DNA of 64,000 bases from Actinomadura cremea (GCF_014648495.1 NZ_BMRF01000006.1:186001-250000), one strand, 5' to 3'; positions 9,895-19,014 are shown, counted from the stretch's first letter. Translations and numbers: made by a program. Notes: a model not told the origin generated them from the letters alone.

Positions 9895-10365
9895 GTGATC
9901 CGACGTGCGACCCCCGACGACGTTCCCGACGTCCTGCGGCTCATCCGCGAGCTGGCCGACTACGAGCGCGCCCTGCACGAGGTGAAGGCCACCGAGGAGC
10001 AGCTGCGCGAGCGCCTCTTCGGCGACGAGCCCAAGGTCTTCGCGAACGTCGTCGAGCACGACGGCCGCGTCGTCGGGTTCGCGCTGTGGTTCCTCACCTT
10101 CTCCACGTGGAACGGCACGCACGGCATCTACCTCGAGGACCTGTTCGTCGAACCGGACGTCCGCGGCCACGGCTACGGCAGGCTCCTGCTCACCGAACTG
10201 GCCCGCATCGCCGACGAGCGCGGCTACGAACGCGTCGAGTGGTCCGTCCTCAACTGGAACACCCCGGCGATCGAGTTCTACGAGGCGATGGGCGCCCGCC
10301 CGCAGAGCGAGTGGACGGTCTACCGCCTCACCGGCGACGCCCTCACGAAGGCGGCCGGCGCCTGA
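9895..10365 (+). CDS. GNAT acetyltransferase, diamine (SSAT)-like
   Basis: A 156-residue single GNAT domain. The segments IRELADYERA, LWFLTFSTWNGTHGIYLEDLFV, the acetyl-CoA loop RGHGYGRLL and the terminal FYEAMGA are those of spermidine/spermine and thialysine N-acetyltransferase relatives, which acetylate primary amines with acetyl-CoA in the cytosol. GTG 9895 is used because the family motif IRRATPDDVPDV begins right after it. It follows the dehydratase by 10 bases but is probably functionally independent of the sugar locus. Confidence 0.9.
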   Translation: MIRRATPDDVPDVLRLIRELADYERALHEVKATEEQLRERLFGDEPKVFANVVEHDGRVVGFALWFLTFSTWNGTHGIYLEDLFVEPDVRGHGYGRLLLTELARIADERGYERVEWSVLNWNTPAIEFYEAMGARPQSEWTVYRLTGDALTKAAGA

Positions 10366-10384
10366 CCCGAGGGCGGACACGACC

Positions 10385-10414
10385 GAGGCCCGATCCCCGG
10401 CTGGATCGGGCCTC
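10385..10414. terminator. Bidirectional terminator between the acetyltransferase and sodN
   Basis: Perfect 12-bp stem GAGGCCCGATCC / GGATCGGGCCTC with a 6-base loop, lying between two convergent genes. Confidence 0.85.
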
Positions 10415-10429
10415 GCACGAACGCACTGG

Positions 10430-10831
10430 TCAGGCCTGCTTGGTCTCCCAGAAGATCTTGTCGATCTCCGCGATGTGGGTCAGCAGCTCCTCGGCGACCT
10501 TGACGTCCATGGTGGCCTTGGTGCCGCCACCACCGCCGGCGAGCTTGGTGGCCTTGTTGAACAGCTCGTGGAGCTGCGGGTACTTCTCGAAGTGCGGCGG
10601 CTTGAAGTAGTCCGTCCACAGCACCCAGAGGTGCTCCTTGACCAGGTTGGAGCGCTGCTCCTTGATCAGGATCGCCCGAGTGCGGAACTCCGGGTCCTCG
10701 TTGGCGGCGTACTTCTCACAGATCGCCTTGACCGACTCGGCCTCGATCCGGGCCTGCGCCGGGTCGTAGACGCCACACGGCAGGTCGCAGTGCGCGGAGA
10801 CCGTCGTCTTCGGGCGCAGAAGCTTGAACAC
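10430..10831 (-). CDS. sodN: Nickel superoxide dismutase precursor
   Basis: The 133-residue product contains the diagnostic nickel hook HCDLPCGVYDP, in which the freed N-terminal His14 and Cys15/Cys19 bind Ni after removal of a short leader (VFKLLRPKTTVSA). The mature part of about 120 residues is the expected four-helix protein that forms a hexamer and dismutates superoxide in the cytosol. GTG 10831 is chosen because GGAAGGAAA lies just upstream and the leader then has 13 residues, close to the usual 14; an ATG at 10861 would lengthen it. The divergent neighbour is its maturation protease. Confidence 0.96.
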   Translation of the reverse strand: MFKLLRPKTTVSAHCDLPCGVYDPAQARIEAESVKAICEKYAANEDPEFRTRAILIKEQRSNLVKEHLWVLWTDYFKPPHFEKYPQLHELFNKATKLAGGGGGTKATMDVKVAEELLTHIAEIDKIFWETKQA

Positions 10832-11016
10832 CTGCGATTTCCTTCCCTCGTTGCGGATCATGCTCAGGTCACCGACATTACCCTTGTGATCCCGGCCGCG
10901 TGCGGCCAGGGACTCGGTAATTCGGCCTAAGACCCGGGCCGGCGGGCGGCCCGGAACCCTTCCGCACAGGGTTGTGACCGTCTGCGGTCCGGATATGCCT
11001 TCGGCGAGGGGGAGCA

Positions 11017-11460
11017 TTGCGAATCTGGGGCGCGCTGCTGGGCGGCGGGGTGGTGCTGGCGGCCGGGGCGGTGTGGGCGCGGGGGCGGCTGCGGACGGCG
11101 GCGGTCGAGGGGACGTCGATGCTGCCGGGCCTGCGGCCGGGGGACTGGCTCGTGGTCCGGACGGGCGCGGCCCGCGCGGGGGACGTCGTGGTGGCGCGGC
11201 ATCCGGAGCGGACGGAGCTGCTGATCGTCAAGCGCGCCGTGCGGCGGGAGCGGGACGGCTGGTGGCTGGAGAGCGACCACCGGCGGGCGCCCGGACGCCG
11301 TGACAGCTGGGACTTCGGGGCCGTCCCGGACGGGCTCGTCGTGGGACGGGTCGTCGCGCGCTACTGGCCGCCGTCGCGGTGGGGGACGGTCACGCGGGGC
11401 GGGCCCGGGAGGTGCGCGGCGGACGCGCGGGAGCGCCGGGCGCAGCGGTCCGAGCAGTAG
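11017..11460 (+). CDS. sodX: Nickel-SOD maturation protease, S26 signal-peptidase family
   Basis: This 147-residue protein has one N-terminal membrane helix and the S26 motif EGTSMLPGLRPGDW (catalytic Ser34), with the general-base Lys in LLIVKRAV. Family members encoded beside sodN remove the SodN leader so that the nickel hook can form. The TTG at 11017 follows GAGGGGGAGC. The last 20 or so residues (Arg/Gly-rich) lie in the region that overlaps the convergent CGNR gene by about 100 bases and are not conserved-looking. Confidence 0.92.
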   Translation: MRIWGALLGGGVVLAAGAVWARGRLRTAAVEGTSMLPGLRPGDWLVVRTGAARAGDVVVARHPERTELLIVKRAVRRERDGWWLESDHRRAPGRRDSWDFGAVPDGLVVGRVVARYWPPSRWGTVTRGGPGRCAADARERRAQRSEQ

Positions 11461-11918
11461 CGGCCGCCGGGGAAGCGGACGAGGAAGGCGCGGGCGCACG
11501 GCCGGGCGCGGCAGACGCCGAGGCGGGCGATGCCGTGGGCGTCGATCTCGGCGGTGAGGCCCATCGCGGCGCGGGCGGCGTACCGGTCGGGGATCGAGCC
11601 GCTCTCGTTGCAGTGCAGGTGCCAGTCGGTGTCGCCGTGCCGGCAGATCTGCGGATGGACCGGGTGCCAGATCAGCAGCGTGTTGAGGCGTTCGACGGCC
11701 TCGCCGGCGTCGCCGCGCGCGGCGGCGACGAAGATCGAGTGGAGGACGGCGCGCAGCTCGCGCATGGCGTCGAGGTCGCGCGGCGCCGTCCGTCCGGCGA
11801 AGTCCGGCCGGTCCGCCAGCAGGGCGCGCAGGCCGTCGAGGTCGCGCAGGTGGTCGGTGTGCGGGCGCCGCGTGTTGACGAGGTCGACCGCCAGGTCCGC
11901 GTACGAGGCGAGGTCCAC
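11361..11918 (-). CDS. CGNR zinc-finger (ABATE-domain) protein
   Basis: A 185-residue protein with the N-terminal helical ABATE region beginning DLAVDLVNTRRP and a C-terminal CGNR-type finger (GVCRARPCARAFLV then RYCSDRCARRSRA), four cysteines for one zinc. These proteins are presumed transcription factors with a stress-type ligand domain. GTG 11918 is preceded by AGGAG at the ideal distance. The tail after the finger overlaps sodX on the opposite strand by about 100 bases, an unusually long antisense overlap of two genuine genes. Confidence 0.85.
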   Translation of the reverse strand: MDLASYADLAVDLVNTRRPHTDHLRDLDGLRALLADRPDFAGRTAPRDLDAMRELRAVLHSIFVAAARGDAGEAVERLNTLLIWHPVHPQICRHGDTDWHLHCNESGSIPDRYAARAAMGLTAEIDAHGIARLGVCRARPCARAFLVRFPGGRYCSDRCARRSRASAAHLPGPPRVTVPHRDGGQ

Positions 11919-12058
11919 AGTCGCTCCTGACGACTTCGTCCTGGGGCGGGGCGAGTGTGGAAAGCATTCCCCGATGCCGGAAATTACACCGCATCGTGCA
12001 CCGGAAGTTCACGGACGGCCCGTGCTCCGCGGGGGAACACGGGCCGTCCGGGAAGGGC

Positions 12059-13249
12059 TCAGATCCGGTTGACGCCTTCCTTGCGGGCCTGCTCGGCGAC
12101 CGCGGCGGTGACCGCGGGCGCGACCCGGTCGTCGAACGGGCCGGGGATGACGTAGTCGGCGGTGAGGTCGTCGCCGACGATGCCGGCCAGCGCGTGCGCG
12201 GCGGCCAGCTTCATGCCCTCGGTGATCGAGTGGGCGCGCACGTCCAGCGCGCCGCGGAAGATGCCGGGGAACGCCAGCACGTTGTTGATCTGGTTCGGGA
12301 AGTCGCTGCGGCCGGTCGCGACGACCTTGGCGTGCCGCCGCGCGACTTCGGGGTGCACCTCGGGGGTGGGGTTGGAGAGCGCGAACACGATCGCGCTGTC
12401 GGACATCGTGGCGACGCACGACTCGTGGACCGTGCTGCCCGACAGGCCGATGAACACGTCGGCGCCGTTCAGCGCCTCCTCGGTCGAGCCCTTGAGCCCG
12501 GTCCGGTTGGTGATCGCGGCGATCCGCTCCTTGATGGGGTTGAGCCCGTCGCGGCCCTCGTAGATGAGGCCCTTGCTGTCGGACAGCGCGATGTCGCCGA
12601 TGCCGGCCTCGATGAGGATCTGCGAGACGGCGATACCGGACGCGCCCGCGCCGGCCACGACGGCGCGCAGCTCCGACAGGGGCTTGCCGACGAAGCGGGC
12701 GGCGTTGGTGAGCGCGGCGAGCGCGACGATCGCGGTGCCGTGCTGGTCGTCGTGGAAGACGGGGATGTCGAGGGCGTCGCGGAGCCGTTCCTCGATCTCG
12801 AAGCAGCGGGGGGCGCTGATGTCCTCGAGGTTGATGCCGCCGAAGCTCGGCGCCATCCGGATCACGGTGTCGACGATCTCGTCCACGCCCGTGCAGCTGA
12901 GCGCGATGGGGACCGAGTCGACGTCGGCGAACTCCTTGAACAGGAGCGACTTGCCCTCCATGACCGGCATGGACGCGGCCGGGCCGATGTCGCCGAGACC
13001 GAGGACGGCGGTGCCGTCGGTGACGACGGCGACGACCTTGGACGTCCACGTGTACTCGTGGGCGAGCTCGGGGTGGTCGGCGATGGCGGTGCAGACGCGC
13101 GCGACGCCGGGCGTGTAGGCGAGCGCGAGGTCTTCCTTGTTGCGCACCGGGATCGTCGAGCGCATCTCGAGCTTTCCGCCCCGGTGCAGCGGAAATGCCG
13201 GATCGTCGTCCAGTGAGTGCGGTTCTGTGGGAATGGGCTGAGCAGCCAC
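12059..13249 (-). CDS. NAD(P)-dependent malic enzyme
   Basis: A 396-residue short-form bacterial malic enzyme. Visible elements are [10 protein letters not shown] (tyrosine region of the active site), [26 protein letters not shown] (metal-binding Asp residues), the Rossmann loop GAGASGIA and [10 protein letters not shown]. It converts malate to pyruvate and CO2 with reduction of NAD(P). GTG 13249 is chosen over the longer frame to 13378 because AGGGG stands 5 bases upstream and the extra residues are low-complexity. It is divergent from the amino-acid ABC operon. Confidence 0.93.
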   Translation of the reverse strand: MAAQPIPTEPHSLDDDPAFPLHRGGKLEMRSTIPVRNKEDLALAYTPGVARVCTAIADHPELAHEYTWTSKVVAVVTDGTAVLGLGDIGPAASMPVMEGKSLLFKEFADVDSVPIALSCTGVDEIVDTVIRMAPSFGGINLEDISAPRCFEIEERLRDALDIPVFHDDQHGTAIVALAALTNAARFVGKPLSELRAVVAGAGASGIAVSQILIEAGIGDIALSDSKGLIYEGRDGLNPIKERIAAITNRTGLKGSTEEALNGADVFIGLSGSTVHESCVATMSDSAIVFALSNPTPEVHPEVARRHAKVVATGRSDFPNQINNVLAFPGIFRGALDVRAHSITEGMKLAAAHALAGIVGDDLTADYVIPGPFDDRVAPAVTAAVAEQARKEGVNRI

Positions 13250-13614
13250 AGCGACCCCTGTCTGTGAAAGTTGGTCTGCTTTCGAGTGATGCCGCCGCGG
13301 TGGTGTGGTCTGGTTGCCGTCACCATGGTGGTCATCTCGCGACGTACGGGGGTCACCCGTTGTCCGATTGTGCCACACGGTCCGCCGCCGGTCCGGGGGC
13401 CGGGGCGGTGGTGACCGTCACGTGACGGGAGTGTGCGAACGCCGGATTCGTTGCTCAACGTGACGATCTCTGGGCATGGACGAGACACGACCGGAGCTGC
13501 CTCGTTGTCCGATTGTTTCGCAGCCTTAACCAGGACCATGCCCGTTATGCGCCAAAATGTGCTCCTGACCTCCGGATCCTCGCGGATCCGCTGACTTCGA
13601 CTGGAGGGGGACCC
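13250..13614. promoter_or_regulatory. Divergent control region between malic enzyme and amino-acid ABC genes
   Basis: No gene is credible here. It holds an exact 14-bp direct repeat CGTTGTCCGATTGT at 13358-13371 and 13503-13516, and between the copies a perfect 14-bp palindrome CCGTCACGTGACGG at 13415-13428. One repeat copy lies in the leader side of the malic enzyme gene and the other about 100 bases before the binding-protein start, so a shared regulator is plausible (inference). Confidence 0.5.
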
Positions 13615-14523
13615 GTGACCAACGGTTCTCTGCGCCGGCGCGCCGTCGCTGCCGGTGCGCTCGTCCTGACGGGGGCCCTCGCCCTCTCCGCGTGCGGCGG
13701 AGAGGAGGACGGCGGCGGTTCGGAGGCCGCGTCCGGCGTCGGCGCCGACTCCCAGCTCGCCGGGATGGTTCCCGACGCCATCAAGAGCGACGGCAAGATC
13801 GTCATCGGCTCGGACGCGTCCTACCCGCCCAACGAGTCGGTGGACCCCGCCTCGCAGGAGATCGTCGGCTGGGACGTCGAACTGTTCCAGGCCGTCGCGG
13901 CCAAGCTCGGCCTGAAGACCGAGTTCCACAACGCGGGCTTCGACACGATCATCCCGGGCGTGCAGTCCGGCAAGTACGAGATCGGCGTCTCCTCGTTCAC
14001 CGACACCAAGGAGCGCGAGCAGGCCGTCGACTTCGTCACGTACTACTCCGCCGGCACCGCGTGGGCCGCGCTCAAGGGCAACCCCAAGCAGGTCGACCCG
14101 GAGAACGCGTGCGGCAAGAGCGTCGGCGTCCAGCAGGGCACCGTCCAGGTCGACGACCTGAAGGAGCGCAGCAAGGCCTGCACCGACGCGGGCAAGCCGG
14201 CCATCAAGAGCGTCGTGCGCAAGCAGCAGACCGAGGTCAACAACGACCTGGTGGCGGGCAAGGTGGAGGCGATGGCCGCCGACTCCCCGATCGTCGGGTA
14301 CGCGGTCAAGCAGACCGGCGACAAGCTGGAGATCATCGGCGAGGCGTACGACACCGCCCCCTACGGCTACGCCCTGAACAAGCAGAGCGGCCAGTTCAAG
14401 GAGGCCGTGCAGGGCGCGCTGAAGGCACTGATGGCCGACGGCACCTACAACAAGATCCTGCAGGAGTACGGAGTCGAGAGCGGCGCGGTCACCGAGCCGG
14501 CGATCAACGCGGCGCAGAGCTGA
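13615..14523 (+). CDS. Polar amino-acid ABC transporter substrate-binding lipoprotein
   Basis: This 302-residue family-3 solute-binding protein has a lipobox ending LALSAC (Cys27) and then the signatures SDASYPPNES, WDVELFQAVAAKLGL and PYGYALNKQ seen in glutamine/histidine/opine binding proteins. It captures an amino acid outside the cell for the permease encoded 5 bases downstream. GTG 13615 follows GGAGGGGG and opens directly onto the signal peptide; a longer frame from 13513 lacks a ribosome site. Confidence 0.92.
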   Translation: MTNGSLRRRAVAAGALVLTGALALSACGGEEDGGGSEAASGVGADSQLAGMVPDAIKSDGKIVIGSDASYPPNESVDPASQEIVGWDVELFQAVAAKLGLKTEFHNAGFDTIIPGVQSGKYEIGVSSFTDTKEREQAVDFVTYYSAGTAWAALKGNPKQVDPENACGKSVGVQQGTVQVDDLKERSKACTDAGKPAIKSVVRKQQTEVNNDLVAGKVEAMAADSPIVGYAVKQTGDKLEIIGEAYDTAPYGYALNKQSGQFKEAVQGALKALMADGTYNKILQEYGVESGAVTEPAINAAQS

Positions 14524-14527
14524 TCGC

Positions 14528-15436
14528 ATGACGATCGGCGACGTCGACAAGGGGCGGCCCGACCCGATCAAGGCCGTCCCCGTCCGGCATCCCGGCCGCT
14601 GGGTGGGGGCGGCCGTCGTCCTGGTGCTGGTCGCGATGTTCATCCACTTCCTGCTGACCAGCGACGCCCTGGAATGGTCGGAGCAGTGGAAGTACCTGTT
14701 CTCCGAGCCGGTGCTGGAGGGCGTCCGCAACACGGTCTGGCTGACGCTGGCCGCGATGGTCGGCGGGACGGCCATCGGCATCGTGCTCGCCCTGATGCGG
14801 CTGTCGTCCAACCCGCTGCTCAGCGGCGCGGCGTGGATCTACCTGTGGTTCTTCCGCGGCACCCCGCTCTACACCCAGCTGCTGATCTGGGGTGCGATCG
14901 GGACGCTGTTCCCGACGGTCGGGATCGGGATCCCGTTCGGGCCCGAGTTCCAGACCTGGCAGACGCAGGCGCTGATCAACGCGGCGAGCGCGGCGGCCCT
15001 CGGGCTGATCCTCAACGAGGCCGGGTACATGGCCGAGATCGTCCGCGCCGGGATCCTCTCGGTCGACGAGGGGCAGCAGGAGGCGGCGAGCGCGCTCGGC
15101 ATGTCCCGGACGCAGACGATGCGCCGGATCGTGCTGCCGCAGGCGATGCGCGTGATCGTCCCGCCGACCGGCAACGAGTCGATCTCGATGCTGAAGAACA
15201 CGTCGCTCGTCGCGGCGGTTCCGTACGCGGAACTGACGTTCACCGCGCAGACGATCTACGCCACCACGTACAAGATCATCCCGATGCTGGTGATGGCCTG
15301 CCTGTGGTACCTGCTGATCTCGTCGATCATGATGATCGGCCAGCACTACCTGGAACGGCACTACAGCAGGGGCACCAGCAAGGGCGAGACGGCCAGGGCC
15401 GGGCTCCGGCTGCGCGGCGGCGGTGGCGGCCAGTGA
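14528..15436 (+). CDS. Polar amino-acid ABC transporter permease (HisMQ type)
   Basis: A 302-residue inner-membrane protein. The segment [20 protein letters not shown] and the coupling loop [20 protein letters not shown] are typical of His/Glu/Gln family permeases, which work as a homodimer or with a paralogue; only one permease gene is present here, favouring a homodimer. The C-terminus carries an unusual Gly/Arg-rich tail after the last helix. It lies in an operon between binding protein and ATPase. Confidence 0.93.
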   Translation: MTIGDVDKGRPDPIKAVPVRHPGRWVGAAVVLVLVAMFIHFLLTSDALEWSEQWKYLFSEPVLEGVRNTVWLTLAAMVGGTAIGIVLALMRLSSNPLLSGAAWIYLWFFRGTPLYTQLLIWGAIGTLFPTVGIGIPFGPEFQTWQTQALINAASAAALGLILNEAGYMAEIVRAGILSVDEGQQEAASALGMSRTQTMRRIVLPQAMRVIVPPTGNESISMLKNTSLVAAVPYAELTFTAQTIYATTYKIIPMLVMACLWYLLISSIMMIGQHYLERHYSRGTSKGETARAGLRLRGGGGGQ

Positions 15437-15470
15437 CCGGCGCCCACGGGACGAGCGAGGTGAGGAATCC

Positions 15471-16265
15471 GTGAGCGACGCTCTCGGGAAGGGCCCCGCG
15501 TCCGGCGGCCCGATGGTGCGCGCCGAGCAGGTGCACAAGTCGTTCGGCCGGACGGAGGTCCTCAAGGGCATCGACCTGGAGGTCAAGTCGGGCGAGGTCA
15601 TGTGCGTCATCGGCCCGTCCGGGTCCGGCAAGTCGACCTTCCTGCGCTGCATCAACCACCTGGAGAAGATCAACGCCGGGCGGCTGTACGTGAACGGCCA
15701 CCTGGTCGGCTACCGGGAGAAGGGCGGCAAGCTGTACGAGCTGCGCGACAAGGAGGTCGCCGCGCAGCGCCGCGAGATCGGCATGGTGTTCCAGCGGTTC
15801 AACCTGTTCCCGCACATGACGGCGCTCGACAACGTCATGGAGGCGCCCGTCCGGGTGAAGCGGCAGCCCAAGGCGGAGGTCCGCGAGCGGGCCACCGCGC
15901 TGCTGAACCGGGTCGGGCTGGGCGACAAGGCGAACAGCTACCCGGCGCAGCTGTCCGGCGGGCAGCAGCAGCGCGTGGCGATCGCGCGGGCGCTGGCCAT
16001 GGAGCCCGCGCTGATGCTGTTCGACGAGCCCACGTCGGCGCTCGACCCCGAGCTGGTCGGCGAGGTCCTCGAGGTCATGAAGCAGCTCGCCCTGGACGGC
16101 ATGACGATGATCGTCGTCACCCACGAGATGGGGTTCGCCCGCGAGGTCGGCGACTCGCTCGTGTTCATGGACGACGGCGTCGTCGTCGAGAAGGGCTCGC
16201 CCCGCGAGGTGCTGGCGAACCCGCGGCACTCGCGGACGCAGGACTTCCTGTCCAAGGTGCTCTGA
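15471..16265 (+). CDS. Polar amino-acid ABC transporter ATPase (GlnQ/HisP type)
   Basis: A 264-residue ATPase with Walker [10 protein letters not shown], signature [15 protein letters not shown], Walker [15 protein letters not shown] and switch His in VVTHEMGFA. It powers the preceding permease. GTG 15471 is chosen for the GAGG/TGAGGA site just upstream; a later ATG ([11 protein letters not shown]) would start at the core domain. A GC-rich hairpin follows 12 bases after the stop and ends the operon. Confidence 0.95.
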   Translation: MSDALGKGPASGGPMVRAEQVHKSFGRTEVLKGIDLEVKSGEVMCVIGPSGSGKSTFLRCINHLEKINAGRLYVNGHLVGYREKGGKLYELRDKEVAAQRREIGMVFQRFNLFPHMTALDNVMEAPVRVKRQPKAEVRERATALLNRVGLGDKANSYPAQLSGGQQQRVAIARALAMEPALMLFDEPTSALDPELVGEVLEVMKQLALDGMTMIVVTHEMGFAREVGDSLVFMDDGVVVEKGSPREVLANPRHSRTQDFLSKVL

Positions 16266-16277
16266 CCGGCGGTTCCC

Positions 16278-16311
16278 GGACGGCCCGTCCCCGCGCGGGG
16301 GCGGGCCGTCC
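16278..16311 (+). terminator. Terminator of the amino-acid ABC operon
   Basis: A near-perfect 15-bp stem, GGACGGCCCGTCCCC paired with GGGGGCGGGCCGTCC (one G-T pair), lies immediately after the ATPase gene. Confidence 0.8.
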
Positions 16312-16342
16312 GGCGTTCCGGCCCGGCCGTTAGTGTGCGTTC

Positions 16343-17311
16343 ATGTTCGCTGTCACCGCCACGAAGATCGACGCAGACGACCCGCTGTCCGGACTGACGA
16401 CGGGGGAGCGCCCCGACCCCGAGGTGCCGGACGGCTGGACGACCGTCACCGTCCGGGCCGCCGCCCTCAACCACCACGACCTGTGGTCGCTCAAGGGCGT
16501 CGGGCTGACCGCCGACAAGCTCCCGATGGTCCTCGGCTGCGACGCGTCCGGCGTCGACGAGGACGGCAACGAGGTGATCGTCCACTCGGTGATCGGCGAT
16601 CCCGACCGGGGCGGCGGCGACGAGACCCTCGACCCGAAGCGCTCCCTGCTGTCCGAGGTGCACCCCGGCACGCTCGCCGAGAAGGTCGCGGTACCGCGCC
16701 GCAACCTCGTCCCGAAGCCCGCCGAGCTGTCGTTCGAGGAGGCGGCCTGCCTGCCCACGGCGTTGCTCACCGCCTACCGGATGCTGTTCGTCAAGGCCGC
16801 GCTCGGACCCGGCTCCAGCGTCCTGGTGCAGGGCGCGGGCGGCGGCGTCGCCACGGCGGCGATCGCGCTGGCGTCCGCCGCCGGGATCCGCGTCTACGCG
16901 ACCAGCCGCAGCGAGGACAAGCGACGCCGCGCGCAGGAACTCGGCGCGGACGTCGCGCTGGAGACGGGCGCGCGGCTGCCCGAGCGGGTCGACGCGGTGA
17001 TCGAGACGGTCGGGCAGGCGACCTGGTCGCACTCGCTGAAGTCGCTGCGGCCCGGCGGACGCGTCGTGGTGTCGGGCGCCACGAGCGGGCAGGCGCCGCC
17101 GGCCGAGCTGAACCGGGTGTTCTTCCTGCAGCTCCAGGTGATCGGCTCGACCATGGGCACCCGCGGGGAGCTGGAGCGCCTCGCGCGGTTCCTGGTCAAG
17201 ACGGGCGTCCGCCCGCAGGTCGACCGGGTGCTGCCGCTGAGCGACGCCCGCGCCGGGTTCGCCGCGATGGCCGAGGGCGACCTCTTCGGCAAGATCGTCT
17301 TCACGCCCTGA
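16343..17311 (+). CDS. MDR-family (quinone-oxidoreductase-like) dehydrogenase
   Basis: A 322-residue medium-chain dehydrogenase. The GroES-like part contains NHHDLWSLKGV and GCDASGV, and the nucleotide fold begins at LVQGAGGGVATAAIALA. The usual structural-zinc Cys cluster is absent, as in quinone oxidoreductase and enoyl reductase branches. It is a soluble NADPH-type enzyme of unknown substrate. The gene stands alone between the ABC terminator and a convergent PadR gene. Confidence 0.88.
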   Translation: MFAVTATKIDADDPLSGLTTGERPDPEVPDGWTTVTVRAAALNHHDLWSLKGVGLTADKLPMVLGCDASGVDEDGNEVIVHSVIGDPDRGGGDETLDPKRSLLSEVHPGTLAEKVAVPRRNLVPKPAELSFEEAACLPTALLTAYRMLFVKAALGPGSSVLVQGAGGGVATAAIALASAAGIRVYATSRSEDKRRRAQELGADVALETGARLPERVDAVIETVGQATWSHSLKSLRPGGRVVVSGATSGQAPPAELNRVFFLQLQVIGSTMGTRGELERLARFLVKTGVRPQVDRVLPLSDARAGFAAMAEGDLFGKIVFTP

Positions 17312-17330
17312 CGGCCGGCCGGGGGGCCGT
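17311..17330. terminator. Possible bidirectional hairpin
   Basis: ACGGCC / GGCCGT with an 8-base GC loop sits between the convergent MDR and PadR genes. The stem is short (6 bp). Confidence 0.4.
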
Positions 17331-17335
17331 GCGCG

Positions 17336-18100
17336 TCACGGCCTCCCGTCGCCGTCCCCGAAGACCTCCCGCCGCAGCCGCTCGCGCGTCTCGTCCAGCA
17401 GGACGCGGACGGCGTCGAGGTCGTGGTCGCCGAGCCGCGCGTCCCCGGCGGCCCCGCGGACGTCCTCCACGAACTTCCGCAGGTGCCGTTCCAGCTTGAG
17501 GCGGGCGACGTCCTCCTTGGTGCCGGTCGCCGTCTTCCAGGCGTCCTCCCAGGTCTGCCGCCACTCCTCCTTCCACGCCTGCGTCTGGTCGCGCCAGAAG
17601 TCCTTCTGCCGGCGCCACTCGTCCTTCTGCCGGTCGGTGGTCTCGCGCCACGCGTCCTTCTGCCGCTCGGACGTGTCGCGCCAGGCGTCCTTCGACGCCG
17701 TGCGGCCCTGGTCGCGCATGGTCTTCGCCGCCTGGCTCAGCTCCTCGCGCAGCGTCCGGACGGTCTGCCGCACGTCCTGCTGGACGCCGCGCGCGAACTC
17801 CTGCGCCGACGCGGAGATCTCCTCCTCCAGGTCGGCGAGCTCGTCCATCCGGTGCTCCAGCTCCTCGCGGCCCTTGTCGGTCAGCGAGTACACCTTCTTG
17901 CCCTTGACGACCTCGTGCGTGACGAGGCCCTCCGACTCCAGCCGGGCCAGGCGCGGGTAGATCGTGCCGGGGGACGGGGAGTAGACGCCGAGGAAGCGGT
18001 CCTGCAGCAGCCGGATGATCTCGTAGCCGTGCCGCGGGCTCTCCTGCAGCAGCTTCAGCAGGTAGAGACGCAGGCGGCCGTGGCCGAAAACGGGGCTCAA
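17336..18100 (-). CDS. PadR-family regulator with Trp/Lys/Asp-rich helical repeats
   Basis: A 254-residue protein. The N-terminal winged helix (FGHGRLRLYLLKLLQESPRHG, then PGTIYPRLARLESEGLV) is a standard PadR domain. Residues about 135-190 consist of near-repeats of 11 residues (KDAWRDTSERQ, KDAWRETTDRQ, KDEWRRQKDFW) predicted to be a long amphipathic helix, probably the dimer stem. TTG 18100 is chosen: it lies one base after the stop of the DUF4097 gene with GGAG 7 bases upstream, and gives the family-typical opening MSPVFGHGRL. It is co-transcribed with the DUF4097 gene and probably represses their joint promoter (boxes at 18969-19008). Confidence 0.88.
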   Translation of the reverse strand: MSPVFGHGRLRLYLLKLLQESPRHGYEIIRLLQDRFLGVYSPSPGTIYPRLARLESEGLVTHEVVKGKKVYSLTDKGREELEHRMDELADLEEEISASAQEFARGVQQDVRQTVRTLREELSQAAKTMRDQGRTASKDAWRDTSERQKDAWRETTDRQKDEWRRQKDFWRDQTQAWKEEWRQTWEDAWKTATGTKEDVARLKLERHLRKFVEDVRGAAGDARLGDHDLDAVRVLLDETRERLRREVFGDGDGRP

Positions 18101-18101
18101 C

Positions 18102-18929
18102 TCACTTCTCCATTCCGGGGGCGTCGATCCCCGGCGCATCGTCCTCGGCGCGCCCGAGGAGCGCGACGGCGCCGGACACGGTGTTCACCGTGAGGTGCCC
18201 GGACCCGTCGCCGATCTTGCCGTTGACGCTGCGCGAGACCGTCCGGTCCTGGTGGTCCAGCTCCGGGAACGACGTCTCGATGCGCCCGGCCGCCGAGTTC
18301 AGCGAGACGTGCGCGCCCGCGGACTCGGGGATCCGCAGCGCGACCTCCCCGGACACGCTGTTGACGTCGATCCGGCACTGTCCGGGCAGCTCCACGTCCG
18401 CGGCGATGCGCCCGCTGACCGTCCGCGCCCCGAGCCGCTCGATCGACGCGCCGGCCAGCGCGAGGTCGCCGGACACGGACGTGAACGAGACCGTGCCGTC
18501 CAGTCCCTGCGCCTCGATCGCGCCCGAGACGGTGTTGGCGTCGATGGCGCCCGCCACCCCGTCGAGCGTCACGTCGCCCGACGCGCTCTTGATCGACGTC
18601 CGGACCGTCATGCCCGTGACGACCGCGTCCGCCGACACGAGGTTGAGGCTGACCGGGCAGTCGTGCGGGACCGTCACGGTGATCTCCGCCCGCGCCTTCT
18701 GCGTGCGGAGCCAGGTCAGGACGCCCTCCCACAGCTTGTCGTGGCTGACCGTCAGCATCCCCGCCTCGTGCGTCACCACCAGCGGCGGCCCCTCGACCTC
18801 ACCGATCATGATCGACGGCCGCTCGTCGGAGGCGAGCACCGAGATGTCCCCCGCGATCAGCGTCGCCCGCAGTGCCACCACACCGTCGAAGTCGAGGGTG
18901 GTCGGTTCGTCGATCGTCCAGCGCGACAT
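18102..18929 (-). CDS. DUF4097-family beta-strand-repeat protein
   Basis: A 275-residue protein made of repeated strands of the pattern T-V-S-G-x-I or S-V-S-G-D-L (NTVSGAIEA, TSVSGDLAL, RTVSGRIAA, NSVSGEVAL, NTVSGAVAL), the hallmark of DUF4097 right-handed beta-helix proteins often encoded with PadR regulators. There is no signal peptide or membrane helix, so it is probably cytoplasmic. It is the first gene of a two-gene operon with PadR, with 1 base between stop and next start. Its molecular role is unknown; family associations suggest an envelope-stress function. Confidence 0.85.
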   Translation of the reverse strand: MSRWTIDEPTTLDFDGVVALRATLIAGDISVLASDERPSIMIGEVEGPPLVVTHEAGMLTVSHDKLWEGVLTWLRTQKARAEITVTVPHDCPVSLNLVSADAVVTGMTVRTSIKSASGDVTLDGVAGAIDANTVSGAIEAQGLDGTVSFTSVSGDLALAGASIERLGARTVSGRIAADVELPGQCRIDVNSVSGEVALRIPESAGAHVSLNSAAGRIETSFPELDHQDRTVSRSVNGKIGDGSGHLTVNTVSGAVALLGRAEDDAPGIDAPGMEK

Positions 18930-18968
18930 GGTCGCCTGCCCTTCCGCCGGGGTCCCGTTCCATTAGAC

Positions 18969-19008
18969 ACGATATGTCGCGTCATCGGAAAGTCAAGACA
19001 TGTCGCGT
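18969..19008 (-). promoter_or_regulatory. Promoter of the DUF4097-padR operon with two PadR-type boxes
   Basis: On the minus strand TTGACT (18996-18991) and TATCGT (18974-18969) are spaced by 16 bases. ATGTCGCGT occurs twice on the plus strand, at 18974-18982 (in the spacer touching the -10) and at 19000-19008 (just upstream of the -35). This layout fits repression by the co-encoded PadR protein. Confidence 0.6.
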
Positions 19009-19014
19009 GCCTGA

